Assembly (NCBI RefSeq): GCF_001422735.1
Contig: NZ_LMLZ01000022.1
Coordinates: 401,660-465,659, forward strand
Direction: 5' to 3'
Length of the DNA: 64,000 nucleotides
Source of the DNA: Acidovorax sp. Leaf78
GTDB taxonomy: Bacteria > Pseudomonadota > Gammaproteobacteria > Burkholderiales > Burkholderiaceae_C
A model generated the notes under the pieces. It did not search any database and was not told where the DNA came from. It was given only the letters and a program-made list of their open reading frames with translations. The position numbers were made by a program, and so were the translations under genes. Shown here one piece after another: positions 52,638 to 61,922 of the stretch (position 1 is the first letter of the stretch; every line of letters starts with the position of its first letter).

Positions 52638-54266
52638 TTAGCGCTGGACAAGATGCCAACGTGCCCAACGGCGCTCACCGAGCAGCATAAGGTTGCCTTC
52701 TGTGCGCAGCTCGCGCAACAGTTCCCGCACAGCACTTTCGGGTAGTGACGGCAATACTTGCCGCAGCTCTGCCAGTGGCGCACCTTGGCCCTCCTGTTTG
52801 CTCAGATGCTTGATCAGAAGCGCTTTATTCGTTTCGCGGTCCAAGCCTCGTTGGCGGGTGTGTGTTCCCTTGGATCCCAGAGATGCATACAACGCCTCGG
52901 ACAAGATGTACCGTGTGTTCTTTCCACGCCCTATCGATTCGACCGCGCCAGCTGCCACAAGGCTTGGCAAACGCTCTTTGAGCGATGTGCTCAGTTCTTT
53001 TTCCTGATGCAGTCGCTCCAGCGCCAAATAGTCCAGTGTCGAAAAGGTGCGCAACGTCTCTTCGCCCAATCGTTCCATGAACCGCACAAACGCCGGATTG
53101 CGTACACCGCCTTCCAATGTCAGACGTACCTCGTGCGCGGCCGTGCCTGCGAAGCTTGGCAAGGGCTTGCCCTGTCGCACAGCGCTTTCCATCATCAAGT
53201 TCATGCCCTGGCCTGAACGTTCGATAAGCCCGCAGCGTGCCAGAGCCTCTGCCAAGCGGCGATTGCGAGGATATTGCTGATCAATGATATTTTCCGGAGT
53301 GATGCCTGGAGGCAAACCGCCGGGGCTTACCACTTCCAATCGCTTGGCAAATTGCCGAATGAAGATAGATCCACCTAGACGGTAGTCGCGATGGGCGACC
53401 GCGTTCAATATGGCTTCGCGAACCGGTACTTCGGCGAACGTAGGCAGGTCCATGCGAAAGAAGTCGTCCTGGTAGCTCTGCCGGTCATTGCGCAGATTGA
53501 TCTTTTTCCACAGATCGTCCTGCCAGGCGAAGAATCCAGCGCGATACTCTTCCCGGTCGGCCGCCGGGCCTGCGGCTTCAGACGACCGGTATTCGAATAC
53601 GAGTTCCGCCTGAGCCAGCCAACGCGTCAGTCCTGCACGTGTGCCTAGCAGAACGAGCGCTGCGTAACTCACCTGATCGCCTTCCACCAACAGTTCGGCG
53701 TCGCGCAGAACCTGTAGGTCGCTCCTCTCGCGCTTGCGTGGATCATTGCTTTTTCTGGCCCAGCGATCGCGAAAAAGTGCGATGGATTCAGGCGACAGGT
53801 CGGCCAGCGTGGCGCCAGGACAAGGCTGCGCAGAAAAGTCTGGGCCAGTCTCGGCAAAGATATCGCGCAATTCTTGACTGCCCAATGCGGCAAGGTCATC
53901 ACCGGCCCGTTTGAAGTAGCAGCCGTCGATTTCCCATGCCGTGCCTGGCAAGCGGGAAGGCACGTGCACGATGACTACACGCCCTTCGGGCAGGTGGAGT
54001 TCTTCGACTGGAATGCGATGCCCCAATCGTTGGTGCAAACCTGCTTCCGTGCGCTCTGGTGCTTCGAAGGCCAACGAACCGACAATTCGTCGAGGTCGCT
54101 TGTCTGTCACGCCCAGCACCATGGTGCCGCCACCTTCGTTGGCCAGTGCAACGCAGTACTTCAGCAGCTTTTCAAAATCGTAGCGTTGCTTGGCCTCCTT
54201 GAACTCCAGGCGCTGGCCTTCGGGTTCAAGCAACCACTGTTGGAGTTGGGTGACGGACGTTGGCAT
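52638..54266 (-). CDS. AlbA_2/Schlafen-type ATP-binding protein, RecG-like
   Basis: 542 residues. The N-terminal AlbA_2/AAA_4 domain (about 10-130) has EGQRLEFKEAKQRYDFEKLL and ALANEGGGTMVLGV. The middle has AILNAVAHRDYR and PRNRRLAEALARCGLIE..GQGM, typical of the putative ATP-binding/transcription factor type; a winged-helix-like C-terminus follows (LSKQEGQGAPLAELRQVLP). No helicase motor motifs are complete. Genes of this type are frequent in islands and near defence genes. GC content is lower than in neighbours, consistent with transfer. Confidence 0.8.
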   Translation of the reverse strand: MPTSVTQLQQWLLEPEGQRLEFKEAKQRYDFEKLLKYCVALANEGGGTMVLGVTDKRPRRIVGSLAFEAPERTEAGLHQRLGHRIPVEELHLPEGRVVIVHVPSRLPGTAWEIDGCYFKRAGDDLAALGSQELRDIFAETGPDFSAQPCPGATLADLSPESIALFRDRWARKSNDPRKRERSDLQVLRDAELLVEGDQVSYAALVLLGTRAGLTRWLAQAELVFEYRSSEAAGPAADREEYRAGFFAWQDDLWKKINLRNDRQSYQDDFFRMDLPTFAEVPVREAILNAVAHRDYRLGGSIFIRQFAKRLEVVSPGGLPPGITPENIIDQQYPRNRRLAEALARCGLIERSGQGMNLMMESAVRQGKPLPSFAGTAAHEVRLTLEGGVRNPAFVRFMERLGEETLRTFSTLDYLALERLHQEKELSTSLKERLPSLVAAGAVESIGRGKNTRYILSEALYASLGSKGTHTRQRGLDRETNKALLIKHLSKQEGQGAPLAELRQVLPSLPESAVRELLRELRTEGNLMLLGERRWARWHLVQR

Positions 54267-54443
54267 GACTGCAGTTGCGGACGATGGGCTCAAAGATTTC
54301 AGTAGCGCTGTCAGGCTTCGGGCCGAAGCATGCCGATTTATATCGGGTAGCAGTCCTTACGGTCCCAAGTCTAGCTTTGCGCACCGACCAAGGGCGCAAC
54401 TGCCTGTTTCTCAAATATGACCTGGACGGGGCAGTCGGTCACA
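54267..54443. other. Low-GC flank between AlbA_2 gene and cueR
   Basis: 177 bp of non-coding DNA with less GC than its surroundings (gatttatatcggg). It contains short remnants without clear coding capacity. The boundary to normal composition lies near 54420, so the transferred segment may be about 52480-54420. Confidence 0.4.
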
Positions 54444-54932
54444 TCAACGCTCCGCCACCCTCGCCAGGTCATCCAGGATCGGACAATCTGGCCGCTCGTT
54501 CCCCTTGCAGCACGACACCAGCGTCTGCAGGCTGCGCTGCATCGCCTGCATCGAGGCAATGCGCTCGCTCAGGTCGTCGATGTGGGACTGGGCGATGCGC
54601 TTGACCTGGCTGCTCGCGCGGCTGCGGTCGTGCCACAGGGCGAGCAGTTCGGCGATCTCTTCCATCGAGAAGCCCAGGTCGCGGCTTCTGCGGATGAAGT
54701 GCAGGGTGTGCACGTCGGCCTCGGTGTACTGGCGGTAGCCGCTGTCGGTGCGGGCCACGGCGGCCAAGAGGCCCAGGGACTCGTAGTGGCGCACCATGCG
54801 GGCCGAGATGCCCGCGCTGCGGGCGGCCTCGCCGATGGTCAGGGGCCGGCCGTGGGGGATGGCTGCTTTGCCAGTGCCTTTGCTGCTGCTGTCCGCAAGG
54901 CCCGGGGCGCGGGGGGCGGTGGCGGCGCTCAT
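54444..54932 (-). CDS. cueR: CueR-type copper-responsive MerR regulator
   Basis: 162 residues. MerR helix-turn-helix (about 30-100, SAGISARMVRHYESLGLL) and dimer helix, followed by metal loop VSCCKGNERPDCPILDD, whose Cys-x7-Cys is the Cu(I) site of CueR. The N-terminal ~30 residues are an Ala/Gly/Ser-rich extension. Its stop-start overlaps copZ as ATGA. The two near-identical inverted boxes at 55228-55248 and 56558-56578 are its likely targets. Confidence 0.92.
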   Translation of the reverse strand: MSAATAPRAPGLADSSSKGTGKAAIPHGRPLTIGEAARSAGISARMVRHYESLGLLAAVARTDSGYRQYTEADVHTLHFIRRSRDLGFSMEEIAELLALWHDRSRASSQVKRIAQSHIDDLSERIASMQAMQRSLQTLVSCCKGNERPDCPILDDLARVAER

Positions 54933-55159
54933 GGCGCGACGGTATAGCCTTCTTCGGCGATGGCCGCGGCCAGGGCGGCGCGGGGCGTGGTGGCGTTGCC
55001 GACTTCCACGCGGCCGGTGCTGCGGTCGATGCGCACGGTGGCGCCGGGGTCGGCGGATTGCACGGCCTGCGTCACGGCGCGCTCGCAGTGGCCGCAGGTC
55101 ATGCCCTGCACGTCAAAGAGCTGGGTGGCGGCGGCATAGGGGGTGTCGTTCGTGGTCAT
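54929..55159 (-). CDS. copZ: Copper chaperone CopZ-like (HMA domain)
   Basis: 76 residues. The ferredoxin-like heavy-metal-associated fold carries FDVQGMTCGHCERAV with the metal-binding C22-x-x-C25. It is expected to deliver Cu(I) to CopA. It is the first gene of the copZ-cueR operon, with a MerR-type box upstream. Confidence 0.92.
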   Translation of the reverse strand: MTTNDTPYAAATQLFDVQGMTCGHCERAVTQAVQSADPGATVRIDRSTGRVEVGNATTPRAALAAAIAEEGYTVAP

Positions 55160-55227
55160 GGTGGCTCCTGGAAGTCCTGTGGGGGTGGTCCGACGGGTAT
55201 CGGTAAGGTGTCAGGACGCCAGCGTAA

Positions 55228-55248
55228 ACCTTCACACGATGGCAAGGT
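55228..55248 (-). promoter_or_regulatory. CueR operator/promoter of copZ-cueR
   Basis: Minus-strand arms ACCTTGCC and GAAGGT flank a 21-bp MerR-type box. TTGACC (complement of 55246-55251) is the -35, with TACGCT (complement of 55221-55226) as -10, a 19-bp spacer characteristic of MerR-activated promoters. The box is almost the same as that before copA. Confidence 0.75.
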
Positions 55249-55309
55249 CAAGGCCCATGCAACGACCCCACGGCCTGTGGGCAGGCCCGGCGCGGCTGTG
55301 CGGACTGTC

Positions 55310-55356
55310 TGCTATTAAAAATATAGCTGCCAGCGCGCTTCCATCCAGCGGTAGGG
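55310..55356. repeat. Intergenic AGCTAT/GCGCTT element, copy i
   Basis: CTATTAAAAATATAGCTGCC-type sequence ending agcgcgcttccatccagcggtag. It lies between the copper operon promoter and the end of the flavoprotein gene. Confidence 0.5.
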
Positions 55357-55376
55357 GCTTTTTTTGCTCGAACGAA

Positions 55377-56486
55377 CTACTTGGGCCGGGGGCGGCGCAC
55401 GCCGGCGTCGGGCTGCACCAGGCGGCCTGCGCGCAGTTCGGTGATGGCCACGGACAGCGCCTCGGCCGCGCCGCGCACTTCCGCCTGCATGGCGGTGTCG
55501 CGGTCCAGCACCTCGTGGCTTTGGGCGTAGCTTTCGTAGTAGCCGATGTAGCGGTCCAGGCGTGCCTTGGGGCCTGCGTCGATGAAGCCCATCCAGTCGA
55601 GCCAGTCCGACAGGCCCCGGCGCGTCATCTCGATGCCGGCCACGTCGCCGTGCACGGCCAGCGCGTAGGCGCGGCCGGCCAGGTGCTTGGGGTAGTCCCA
55701 GCCTGCCAGCTCCAGCGCCTTGGCCTCGGTGGCCTTCTTGCCGTGGGTGGTGGTGGGGTCGGGGTTGCCGCCGTCGGCGCAGACCAGGCGGTCGATCATG
55801 AGCTTGAGCGGGCTTGGGGCCTGGTACCAGTACACAGGGGTGATGATCATCACGCCGTGCGCGGCGGTGAAGCGTTCGTAGATCTCGTTCATCCAGTCGC
55901 CGGTCTGGCGCTCGGCATGGTTGGGGTAGCAGCTGCACGGAAAGTGGCACAGCGGCATGGCGGTGGACACGCAGCCCTTGCACGGATGGATGTGGCGCCC
56001 GTAGTCGGAGGTGACGCGGCTCAGGTCGAGCAGGTCGACTTCGATCTGCGCGCCCGCCAGCACGTCGCGCGCCATGTTCAGCATGCGCCAGCTCTTGGAG
56101 ATCTCGCCGGGGCAGGTGCCGTCGTTGCGGGCCGATCCGCACACCAGCAGCGCGCGCGATGGTGATGCCTTGTCGGCCCAGCGGGTGCGGGCGGCGTCGA
56201 TGCGCTCCTTGGCCTCGATCCAATCCACCGACAGGTCGTAGTCCGGGTCGGCATAGCCCGGGCCGGCCTTGCGGGTGCGCGGGGCCTTGCGGCCTTCGTC
56301 GTAGTTGCGCCAGGCGATGGCCTCGATGCGGTCGAGCGCGTCGGGGGCTTCGTCGGCAAAACGCGGGTCGCGAAAGTCCTGCAGAAACCGCTCGCGGAAT
56401 TCGGCGCGCTCCAGCGGGGGCGGGGCCTGGCCGGTGCGGGGTTGCGGGGGCGTGGTGTTTTGGGTGGGTGTGGGGCCGGTCGTCAT
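55377..56486 (-). CDS. NAD(P)H-dependent flavoprotein with cysteine cluster
   Basis: 369 residues. The flavodoxin-like NADPH:FMN reductase domain starts near residue 125 (LLVCGSARNDGTC phosphate loop, then TPVYWYQAPS). A charged N-terminal extension of ~110 residues precedes it. The loop CKGCVSTAMPLCHFPCSC has five cysteines and resembles the compact iron-sulphur motif of Isf-type flavoproteins; the extra spacing is unusual. The start at 56486 is chosen as the first plausible ATG, with no strong Shine-Dalgarno. It sits between cueR-copZ and copA and may be copper-linked, possibly in redox stress response. Confidence 0.8.
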   Translation of the reverse strand: MTTGPTPTQNTTPPQPRTGQAPPPLERAEFRERFLQDFRDPRFADEAPDALDRIEAIAWRNYDEGRKAPRTRKAGPGYADPDYDLSVDWIEAKERIDAARTRWADKASPSRALLVCGSARNDGTCPGEISKSWRMLNMARDVLAGAQIEVDLLDLSRVTSDYGRHIHPCKGCVSTAMPLCHFPCSCYPNHAERQTGDWMNEIYERFTAAHGVMIITPVYWYQAPSPLKLMIDRLVCADGGNPDPTTTHGKKATEAKALELAGWDYPKHLAGRAYALAVHGDVAGIEMTRRGLSDWLDWMGFIDAGPKARLDRYIGYYESYAQSHEVLDRDTAMQAEVRGAAEALSVAITELRAGRLVQPDAGVRRPRPK

Positions 56487-56554
56487 GCGGCCATTGAGCG
56501 CTGCAGGGCAAGGCGGTGCTATCGGACAACATGCCGTGAAGGACTCGGAGCCGC

Positions 56555-56585
56555 TTGACCTTGCCATCATGTCAAGGTGTACGGT
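56555..56585 (+). promoter_or_regulatory. CueR operator/promoter of copA
   Basis: TTGACC (56555-56560) and TACGGT (56580-56585) with a 19-bp spacer. The 21-bp box at 56558-56578 has arms ACCTTG and CAAGGT. It has the same half-sites as the copZ box. The flavoprotein gene diverges from here, so it may also be affected. Confidence 0.8.
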
Positions 56586-56743
56586 AGAGCAATGCACCCC
56601 CTGAGATGCTGCATCTTCCCCCTCTCCTTCGGGAAGGGGACGCACCCGGTGGCCCGGCAAAGCTGGTTCCATGGGTGCACTGGCATCGGCCGCGCTGGTG
56701 CGTTGGCGGGGGGCGACATACGCAACCCAGAACTCATAAATAC

Positions 56744-59035
56744 ATGACGACAAACACTATCGGTACCTCTCCCACATCCCTCGCCGCGGTCACGGACTCG
56801 CTCGACCTGGGCATTGGCGGCATGACCTGTGCCAGCTGTGTGTCGCGCGTGGAGCGCGCGCTGCGCAAGGTGCCCGGCGTGCAGGACGCCGCCGTGAACC
56901 TGGCCACCGAGTCTGCGCGCGTGGCCTGGGCACCGGGCGCCGCGCCGGATGCAGCGGCCATGGACGCGCTGCTGCGCCGCGCGGTGCGCAATGCGGGCTA
57001 CGAGCCGCGTGCTGCCGGGCAGACGCAGGTTGATGAGAACCTGTCTGCCTGGACGGGCTTCCTGCCCGTGGGCATCGGCCTGGTGCTGTCGGCGCCGCTG
57101 GTGCTTCCCATGGTGGGGGACCTGTTCGGCCAGCAGTGGATGCTGCCCGCCTGGGTGCAGTTCGCGCTGGCCACGCCGGTGCAGTTCATTCTGGGTGCAC
57201 GTTTCTACAAGGCCGGCTGGCATGCGCTGAAGGCGCTGGCGGGCAACATGGACCTGCTGGTGGCGCTGGGCACGAGCGCGGGCTGGGGACTGTCGGTGTG
57301 GCTGTGGCTCACGGCGCCCGCGGGCCACCCGGGGCAATCTGGGCATGTGCCGCACCTGTACTTCGAGGCCTCGGCCGTGGTGATCACGCTGGTGCTGCTG
57401 GGCAAGTGGCTGGAGGCCCGTGCCAAGCGCCAGACCACGGCGGCCATCCGCGCGCTGCACGCGCTGCGGCCCGAGGTGGTGCACCTGCTGTCCCAGGCCG
57501 GCGAGGTGGATGTGCCGGTGGCCGAGGTGATGGTGGGCGACCGCCTGGTGGTGCGGCCGGGCGAGCGCATCCCGGTGGACGGCACGGTGCACGAGGGCCA
57601 CACGCAGGTCGATGAATCCATGCTCACCGGCGAACCCCTTCCCGTGGTGCGCGACGTGGGTGCGGGTCTGACAGGCGGCTCCATCAACGGCGACGGCCGC
57701 ATCGTGATGGCGGTGACCGCCGTGGGCGCCGAGACGGTGCTGGCCCACATCATCCGCCTGGTGGAGGACGCGCAGGCCGCCAAGGCGCCCCTGCAGCGCA
57801 TGGTGGACGAGGTCTCGGCCGTCTTCGTGCCGGTGGTGCTGGGCGTGGCGCTGCTCACCCTGCTGGGCTGGCTGTGGGCCGGCGCGGGCGGGGAGGTGGC
57901 GCTGATCCACGCCGTGGCGGTGCTGGTGATCGCCTGCCCCTGCGCGCTGGGCCTGGCCACGCCCGCGGCCATCATGGCGGGCACCGGCGTGGCGGCAAAG
58001 CACGGCATCCTCATCAAGGATGCGCAGGCCCTGGAGCTGGCGCACAAGGTGGACACGGTGGCCTTCGACAAGACCGGCACGCTCACCGTGGGGCAGCCGC
58101 GCCTCACCGCGTTCGAGGTGGTGGCGGGGCAGGACGAGGGCGTTGTCCTGGCGGCCGTGGCCGCGGTGCAAAGCGGCAGCGAACACCCGCTGGCCCGCGC
58201 CGTGGTGTCCGCTGCCCGGGCGCGCGACCTGCCCATGGCGCAGCCCGACGCCGTGCGCGCCGTGCCCGGCCGCGGCACGGAGGGTGAGGTGCAGGGGGCG
58301 AGCTACCTGGTGGGCAGCCTGCGCTGGATGCAGGAGCTGGGCGTTGACCTGGGTCCGCTGGCCGCGCGCGCCCAGGCATTGCAGGCCGAAGGCGCCACCG
58401 TGTCGGCCGTGGCCCAGCGCAGTACGCAGGGCGCAGAAGGCACACACGGAGCAGGGGGCCTGGTGCTGCGCGCCGTGATGGCCTTTGGCGACGAACCCAA
58501 GCCCGGCGCGCGGGAAGCGCTGGCACAGCTGAAGGCGCGCGGCATCCGCACCGTGATGATCTCGGGCGACAACCGGGGTGCGGCCGAGGCCATGGCCCGG
58601 CGGCTCGGCCTCGATCCCGCGGCGGGCGACGTGATGGCCGAGGTGCTGCCGGGCGACAAGGCCGCGAAAGTGGTTGCCTTGCAGGCGGGCGGCAAGACCG
58701 TGGCGATGGTGGGGGATGGCGTCAACGATGCTCCCGCGTTGGCCGCCGCCGATGTGGGCATGGCCATGGGCAACGGCACCGATGTGGCCATGCACGCAGC
58801 CGGCATCACCCTGATGCGCGGAGACCCGCGGCTGGTGGCGGCAGCGCTCGACATATCGCACCGTACGGTGATGAAGATCCGCCAGAACCTGTTCTGGGCC
58901 TTTGCCTACAACGTGGCCGGGATTCCCTTGGCGGCGCTGGGTTACCTGAGCCCGGTGGTCGCTGGCGCGGCCATGGCCTTGAGCTCGGTCAGTGTGATGG
59001 CGAATGCCCTCTTACTGAAGCGGTGGCGCATGTGA
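56744..59035 (+). CDS. copA: Cu+-exporting P1B-type ATPase CopA
   Basis: 763 residues. One N-terminal HMA domain carries GMTCASC (residues 26-32). The membrane CPC motif at C398-C400 marks the Cu+ transport site; TGEP and the phosphorylation site DKTGT (D442) complete the ATPase core, and [10 protein letters not shown] follows. It exports cytoplasmic copper. The gene follows the CueR box on the plus strand with a ~160-base leader. There is no clear ribosome site before ATG 56744. Confidence 0.95.
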   Translation: MTTNTIGTSPTSLAAVTDSLDLGIGGMTCASCVSRVERALRKVPGVQDAAVNLATESARVAWAPGAAPDAAAMDALLRRAVRNAGYEPRAAGQTQVDENLSAWTGFLPVGIGLVLSAPLVLPMVGDLFGQQWMLPAWVQFALATPVQFILGARFYKAGWHALKALAGNMDLLVALGTSAGWGLSVWLWLTAPAGHPGQSGHVPHLYFEASAVVITLVLLGKWLEARAKRQTTAAIRALHALRPEVVHLLSQAGEVDVPVAEVMVGDRLVVRPGERIPVDGTVHEGHTQVDESMLTGEPLPVVRDVGAGLTGGSINGDGRIVMAVTAVGAETVLAHIIRLVEDAQAAKAPLQRMVDEVSAVFVPVVLGVALLTLLGWLWAGAGGEVALIHAVAVLVIACPCALGLATPAAIMAGTGVAAKHGILIKDAQALELAHKVDTVAFDKTGTLTVGQPRLTAFEVVAGQDEGVVLAAVAAVQSGSEHPLARAVVSAARARDLPMAQPDAVRAVPGRGTEGEVQGASYLVGSLRWMQELGVDLGPLAARAQALQAEGATVSAVAQRSTQGAEGTHGAGGLVLRAVMAFGDEPKPGAREALAQLKARGIRTVMISGDNRGAAEAMARRLGLDPAAGDVMAEVLPGDKAAKVVALQAGGKTVAMVGDGVNDAPALAAADVGMAMGNGTDVAMHAAGITLMRGDPRLVAAALDISHRTVMKIRQNLFWAFAYNVAGIPLAALGYLSPVVAGAAMALSSVSVMANALLLKRWRM

Positions 59036-59150
59036 TAAATACGTACAACGCGGTCATCGATGTCTGGCAAACTGCAACTGTTTGTTGCAGAGCCGACCGC
59101 GTGGGCGCGTGGCTCGCAGCCTCTCCATACCGATACAAGGACGACACATC

Positions 59151-60830
59151 ATGAATCTCTTCTCGTTCATGCGGCAGTTCACCATCCGAATGCGCATGCT
59201 GGGGGCCATTGCGGTGGTCCTGGGGCTGCTGGGCCTGCTGGGTGGCGCGGGCATGCTGGGCATGTTCCGCATCCACGACATGAGCCAGAACTTCATGGAC
59301 AACTCGTTCGCCAAGGTGGGCTACATGGGCGAGCTGCGCGGCGAGATGGGCGCGATACGTCAGCACGAGAAGGACATGATCATCGGCTACGAAAAGACCG
59401 AGGCCGTCAAAGCCGCGCACGCCAAGTGGCTGGCCAGCCAGGAGAAGGCCAAGAAGATCGCCGCGAAGTTCCTGGAAGGCGAGGAAGACGCGGACAACGT
59501 GGTGGTGCGCAACATCGTCACCAAGCTGGACAGCTACCGCGATCTCTTCGGACACGTGGCACGGCAGCTCGAAGCCAGCGGCTACGACACTGCCACCATC
59601 GCCAACCGCATGAGCGGCAAGGCCGTGGCCGAATTCGACCAGGCCGACAAGCTGGTGGGCGAGCTCGACACCGTGCTGCGCGCCGATGTGGACAAAGCCA
59701 TCGAACAGCAAGGCCGCGTGTCGAGCGAGACCAAGTGGCTCTTCGTGCTGGCGGTGCTCATCACCGTGGTGGTGGTGGTGCCGACCACGCTCATGAACAT
59801 GAACTCCATCTGCAACCCGCTCGAAGAAGCCCGCCGCATGGCGCAGGCGATTGCGGGCGGCGACCTGTCGCAGAAGATCGAGGCCGAAGGCAAGGACGAA
59901 GTGGCCGACCTGCAGCGCGCACTGCGCGAGATGCAGCAGGGCCTGGGCTCGCTGGTGGCGCAGGTGCGTGATGCCAGCGGCAACATCGCCACGGCCAGCC
60001 AGGAGATCGCCACGGGCAACCAGGACCTGTCGCAGCGCACCGAGCAGACCGCCAGCAACGCGCAGGAGGCCGTGTCCTCGCTGTCGCAGCTCACGTCCAC
60101 CGTGCAGCAGACGGCGTCGTCCTCGCAGATGGCCAACCAGCTCGCGGCATCGGCATCGAACACCGCCACGCACGGCGGCTCGGTGGTGCAGCAGGCGGTG
60201 GCCAGCATGCAGGAGATCTCGGCGTCCAGCCGCAAGATCGGCGACATCATCGGCCTGATCGACTCCATCGCTTTTCAGACCAACATCCTGGCGCTGAACG
60301 CCGCGGTGGAAGCCGCCCGTGCGGGCGAGCAGGGCCGCGGCTTTGCCGTGGTGGCCAGCGAAGTGCGCAGCCTGGCCCAGCGCAGCGCGGCGGCGGCCAG
60401 CGACATCAAGGGTCTGATCAACAACAGCGTGACGGCTGTGGACGGCGGCGTGCGCCATGTGGAAGACGCAGGCACGGCCATGAAGGAGATCGTGGCCAGC
60501 GTGCAGCGCGTGGGCGACATCATTGGCGAGATCACGGCCGCAGCCACCGAGCAGTCTGCCGGCATCGGCCAGGTCAACCAGTCGGTGGGCGAGATCGACC
60601 GCATGACGCAGCAGAACGCGGCCCTGGTGGAAGAGTCTGCCGCGGCCGCCGAGTCGCTGCGCGAGCAGGCCGCGCGCCTGTCGCAGGTGGTGCAGCAGTT
60701 CCGCCTGGCCGATTCGATGGGGCACGGTGCGGGGCACCATGGGTCCCACCATGCGCCTGTGGCGGCTCCGGCGCAGCAGCGGCAGGCGCTGGCCGGCGGT
60801 GCCTCGGGCCGGGCACTGCTCACCCGTTGA
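59151..60830 (+). CDS. Methyl-accepting chemotaxis protein
   Basis: 559 residues. Membrane segments are at about residues 15-37 and 197-216, with a ~155-residue periplasmic sensor of four-helix-bundle (4HB) type. The HAMP domain spans about 217-270 and the signalling hairpin includes [20 protein letters not shown] near residue 390. C-terminal His/Ala-rich tail. AAGGA supports the ATG at 59151. The ligand is unknown. A CheR/CheB-binding NWETF-type pentapeptide was not seen. Confidence 0.92.
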   Translation: MNLFSFMRQFTIRMRMLGAIAVVLGLLGLLGGAGMLGMFRIHDMSQNFMDNSFAKVGYMGELRGEMGAIRQHEKDMIIGYEKTEAVKAAHAKWLASQEKAKKIAAKFLEGEEDADNVVVRNIVTKLDSYRDLFGHVARQLEASGYDTATIANRMSGKAVAEFDQADKLVGELDTVLRADVDKAIEQQGRVSSETKWLFVLAVLITVVVVVPTTLMNMNSICNPLEEARRMAQAIAGGDLSQKIEAEGKDEVADLQRALREMQQGLGSLVAQVRDASGNIATASQEIATGNQDLSQRTEQTASNAQEAVSSLSQLTSTVQQTASSSQMANQLAASASNTATHGGSVVQQAVASMQEISASSRKIGDIIGLIDSIAFQTNILALNAAVEAARAGEQGRGFAVVASEVRSLAQRSAAAASDIKGLINNSVTAVDGGVRHVEDAGTAMKEIVASVQRVGDIIGEITAAATEQSAGIGQVNQSVGEIDRMTQQNAALVEESAAAAESLREQAARLSQVVQQFRLADSMGHGAGHHGSHHAPVAAPAQQRQALAGGASGRALLTR

Positions 60831-60868
60831 TATAGCGCGCTGACGCCGCCCGCGCCACGGGCACACAG

Positions 60869-60903
60869 GCCCTGCAGGCTTTCTTAGCTTGCAGGGCTTT
60901 TTT
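60869..60903 (+). terminator. Rho-independent terminator after the chemotaxis receptor
   Basis: GCCCTGCA (60869-60876) pairs with TGCAGGGC (60890-60897), followed by TTTTTT. The loop also allows a GCT/AGC extension. A strong structural terminator. Confidence 0.92.
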
Positions 60904-61046
60904 CATGGGCGGGCCGTGTAGTTCGACGCAGAGGCCGACGCAACCACCGGAGCAAGAATCGCAGCGAGTGCGTCTGCAATGCAACGCAGCTCAACGCAAC
61001 GCCGTAGGCATTTTTGGAAGCGCTGCTCCACGCTTGTCGGCAGTGT

Positions 61047-61060
61047 TTGACCTGCGTCAT
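61047..61060. promoter_or_regulatory. FNR/Dnr-like box before the hemerythrin gene
   Basis: TTGACCTGCGTCAT is a near-inverted repeat (TTGAC N4 GTCA) close to the FNR/Anr/Dnr consensus TTGAT N4 ATCAA. It lies 60 bases before the hemerythrin start. Oxygen or NO control would suit a hemerythrin, but the two C/G changes lower the score. Confidence 0.4.
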
Positions 61061-61119
61061 GGGCCGCCGCGCGCCTGCATGGCACCCTCGGGCTGTTGTG
61101 TCCACCCTGGAGAGTTGCC

Positions 61120-61698
61120 ATGCCGTCCATCAGCCTGCGCACCATTCGCGAAGAGCATGCGTCGCTGGCGGCGGTGCTGCATTCACTGCGCCTGTTGCTC
61201 GACCAGGGGCCGGGCGATGCACCCGCCGCATTCTTCGATGTGATGCGCGCGATGCTGTTCTACATCGACGAGTTTCCCGAGCGCCAGCACCACCCCAAGG
61301 AGTCGCAGTGGCTGTTCCCCAAGGTGGCCGAACGCTCGCCCGATGCAGCCGCCGCCATTGCACAACTGGAGCGTGAACACGCAGGGGGCGAGGCAGCGGT
61401 GCGCGAACTGCAGCACCTGCTGCTGGGTTGGGAGCTGATGGGCGAGTCGCGCCGCGAGGTGTTTGCACAGGCGCTGCGCAGGTATATCGGCTTTTACCTG
61501 GAGCACATGCGGCTGGAGGAGGCCGTGGTGCTGCCGGCCGCGCAGAAGTGTCTGGAGGAGGCCGACTGGGCCGCCATCGACGCCGCGTTTGCAGGCAATG
61601 CCAACCCGCTGGCGCACGGCCCGGCGCGGGACCCGTCGTATGACCGCCTGTTCACCCGCATCGTGATGCGGGCGCCGAGCCCGATCGGGCTGGGTTGA
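61120..61698 (+). CDS. Hemerythrin HHE domain protein
   Basis: 192 residues. The four-helix hemerythrin bundle has EEHASL near the N-terminus, HHPKE and a later EHMRLEE, providing most His/Glu iron ligands. It binds a di-iron centre and may sense or buffer oxygen, NO or iron. GGAG (61109-61112) supports the start at 61120. Confidence 0.88.
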   Translation: MPSISLRTIREEHASLAAVLHSLRLLLDQGPGDAPAAFFDVMRAMLFYIDEFPERQHHPKESQWLFPKVAERSPDAAAAIAQLEREHAGGEAAVRELQHLLLGWELMGESRREVFAQALRRYIGFYLEHMRLEEAVVLPAAQKCLEEADWAAIDAAFAGNANPLAHGPARDPSYDRLFTRIVMRAPSPIGLG

Positions 61699-61793
61699 GC
61701 GAGCGGTGGGCACAGGGCGAGCGCAGTGCCCAGACGTTCACAGCCTTCCGTGTCTGGAGTGTGGGCTGTGTCTACAACCTTGACCGTCGATCT

Positions 61794-61867
61794 CCCCCAC
61801 ACCGTTCACGCTGAGCTGGTCGAAGCGCGGCGCAAGGCTTCGACAAGCTCAGCCCGAACGGTGGGGG
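61794..61867. repeat. Palindromic intergenic repeat, copy B
   Basis: ACACCGTTCACGCTGAGC on the left and AGCCCGAACGGT on the right flank a GC-rich centre; the right half also holds CTTCGACAAGCTC. It is a near copy of the element at 1973-2045, but with a better palindrome (GTTCACGCTGAGCTGGTCG / CGACAAGCTCAGCCCGAAC). It lies between the hemerythrin gene and the end of the convergent old yellow enzyme gene. Confidence 0.7.
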
Positions 61868-61922
61868 ATGGGCCAGCTTGCGGAACGATCCGAAGGTTGG
61901 GATTGATCGGACGGTGTCACGC

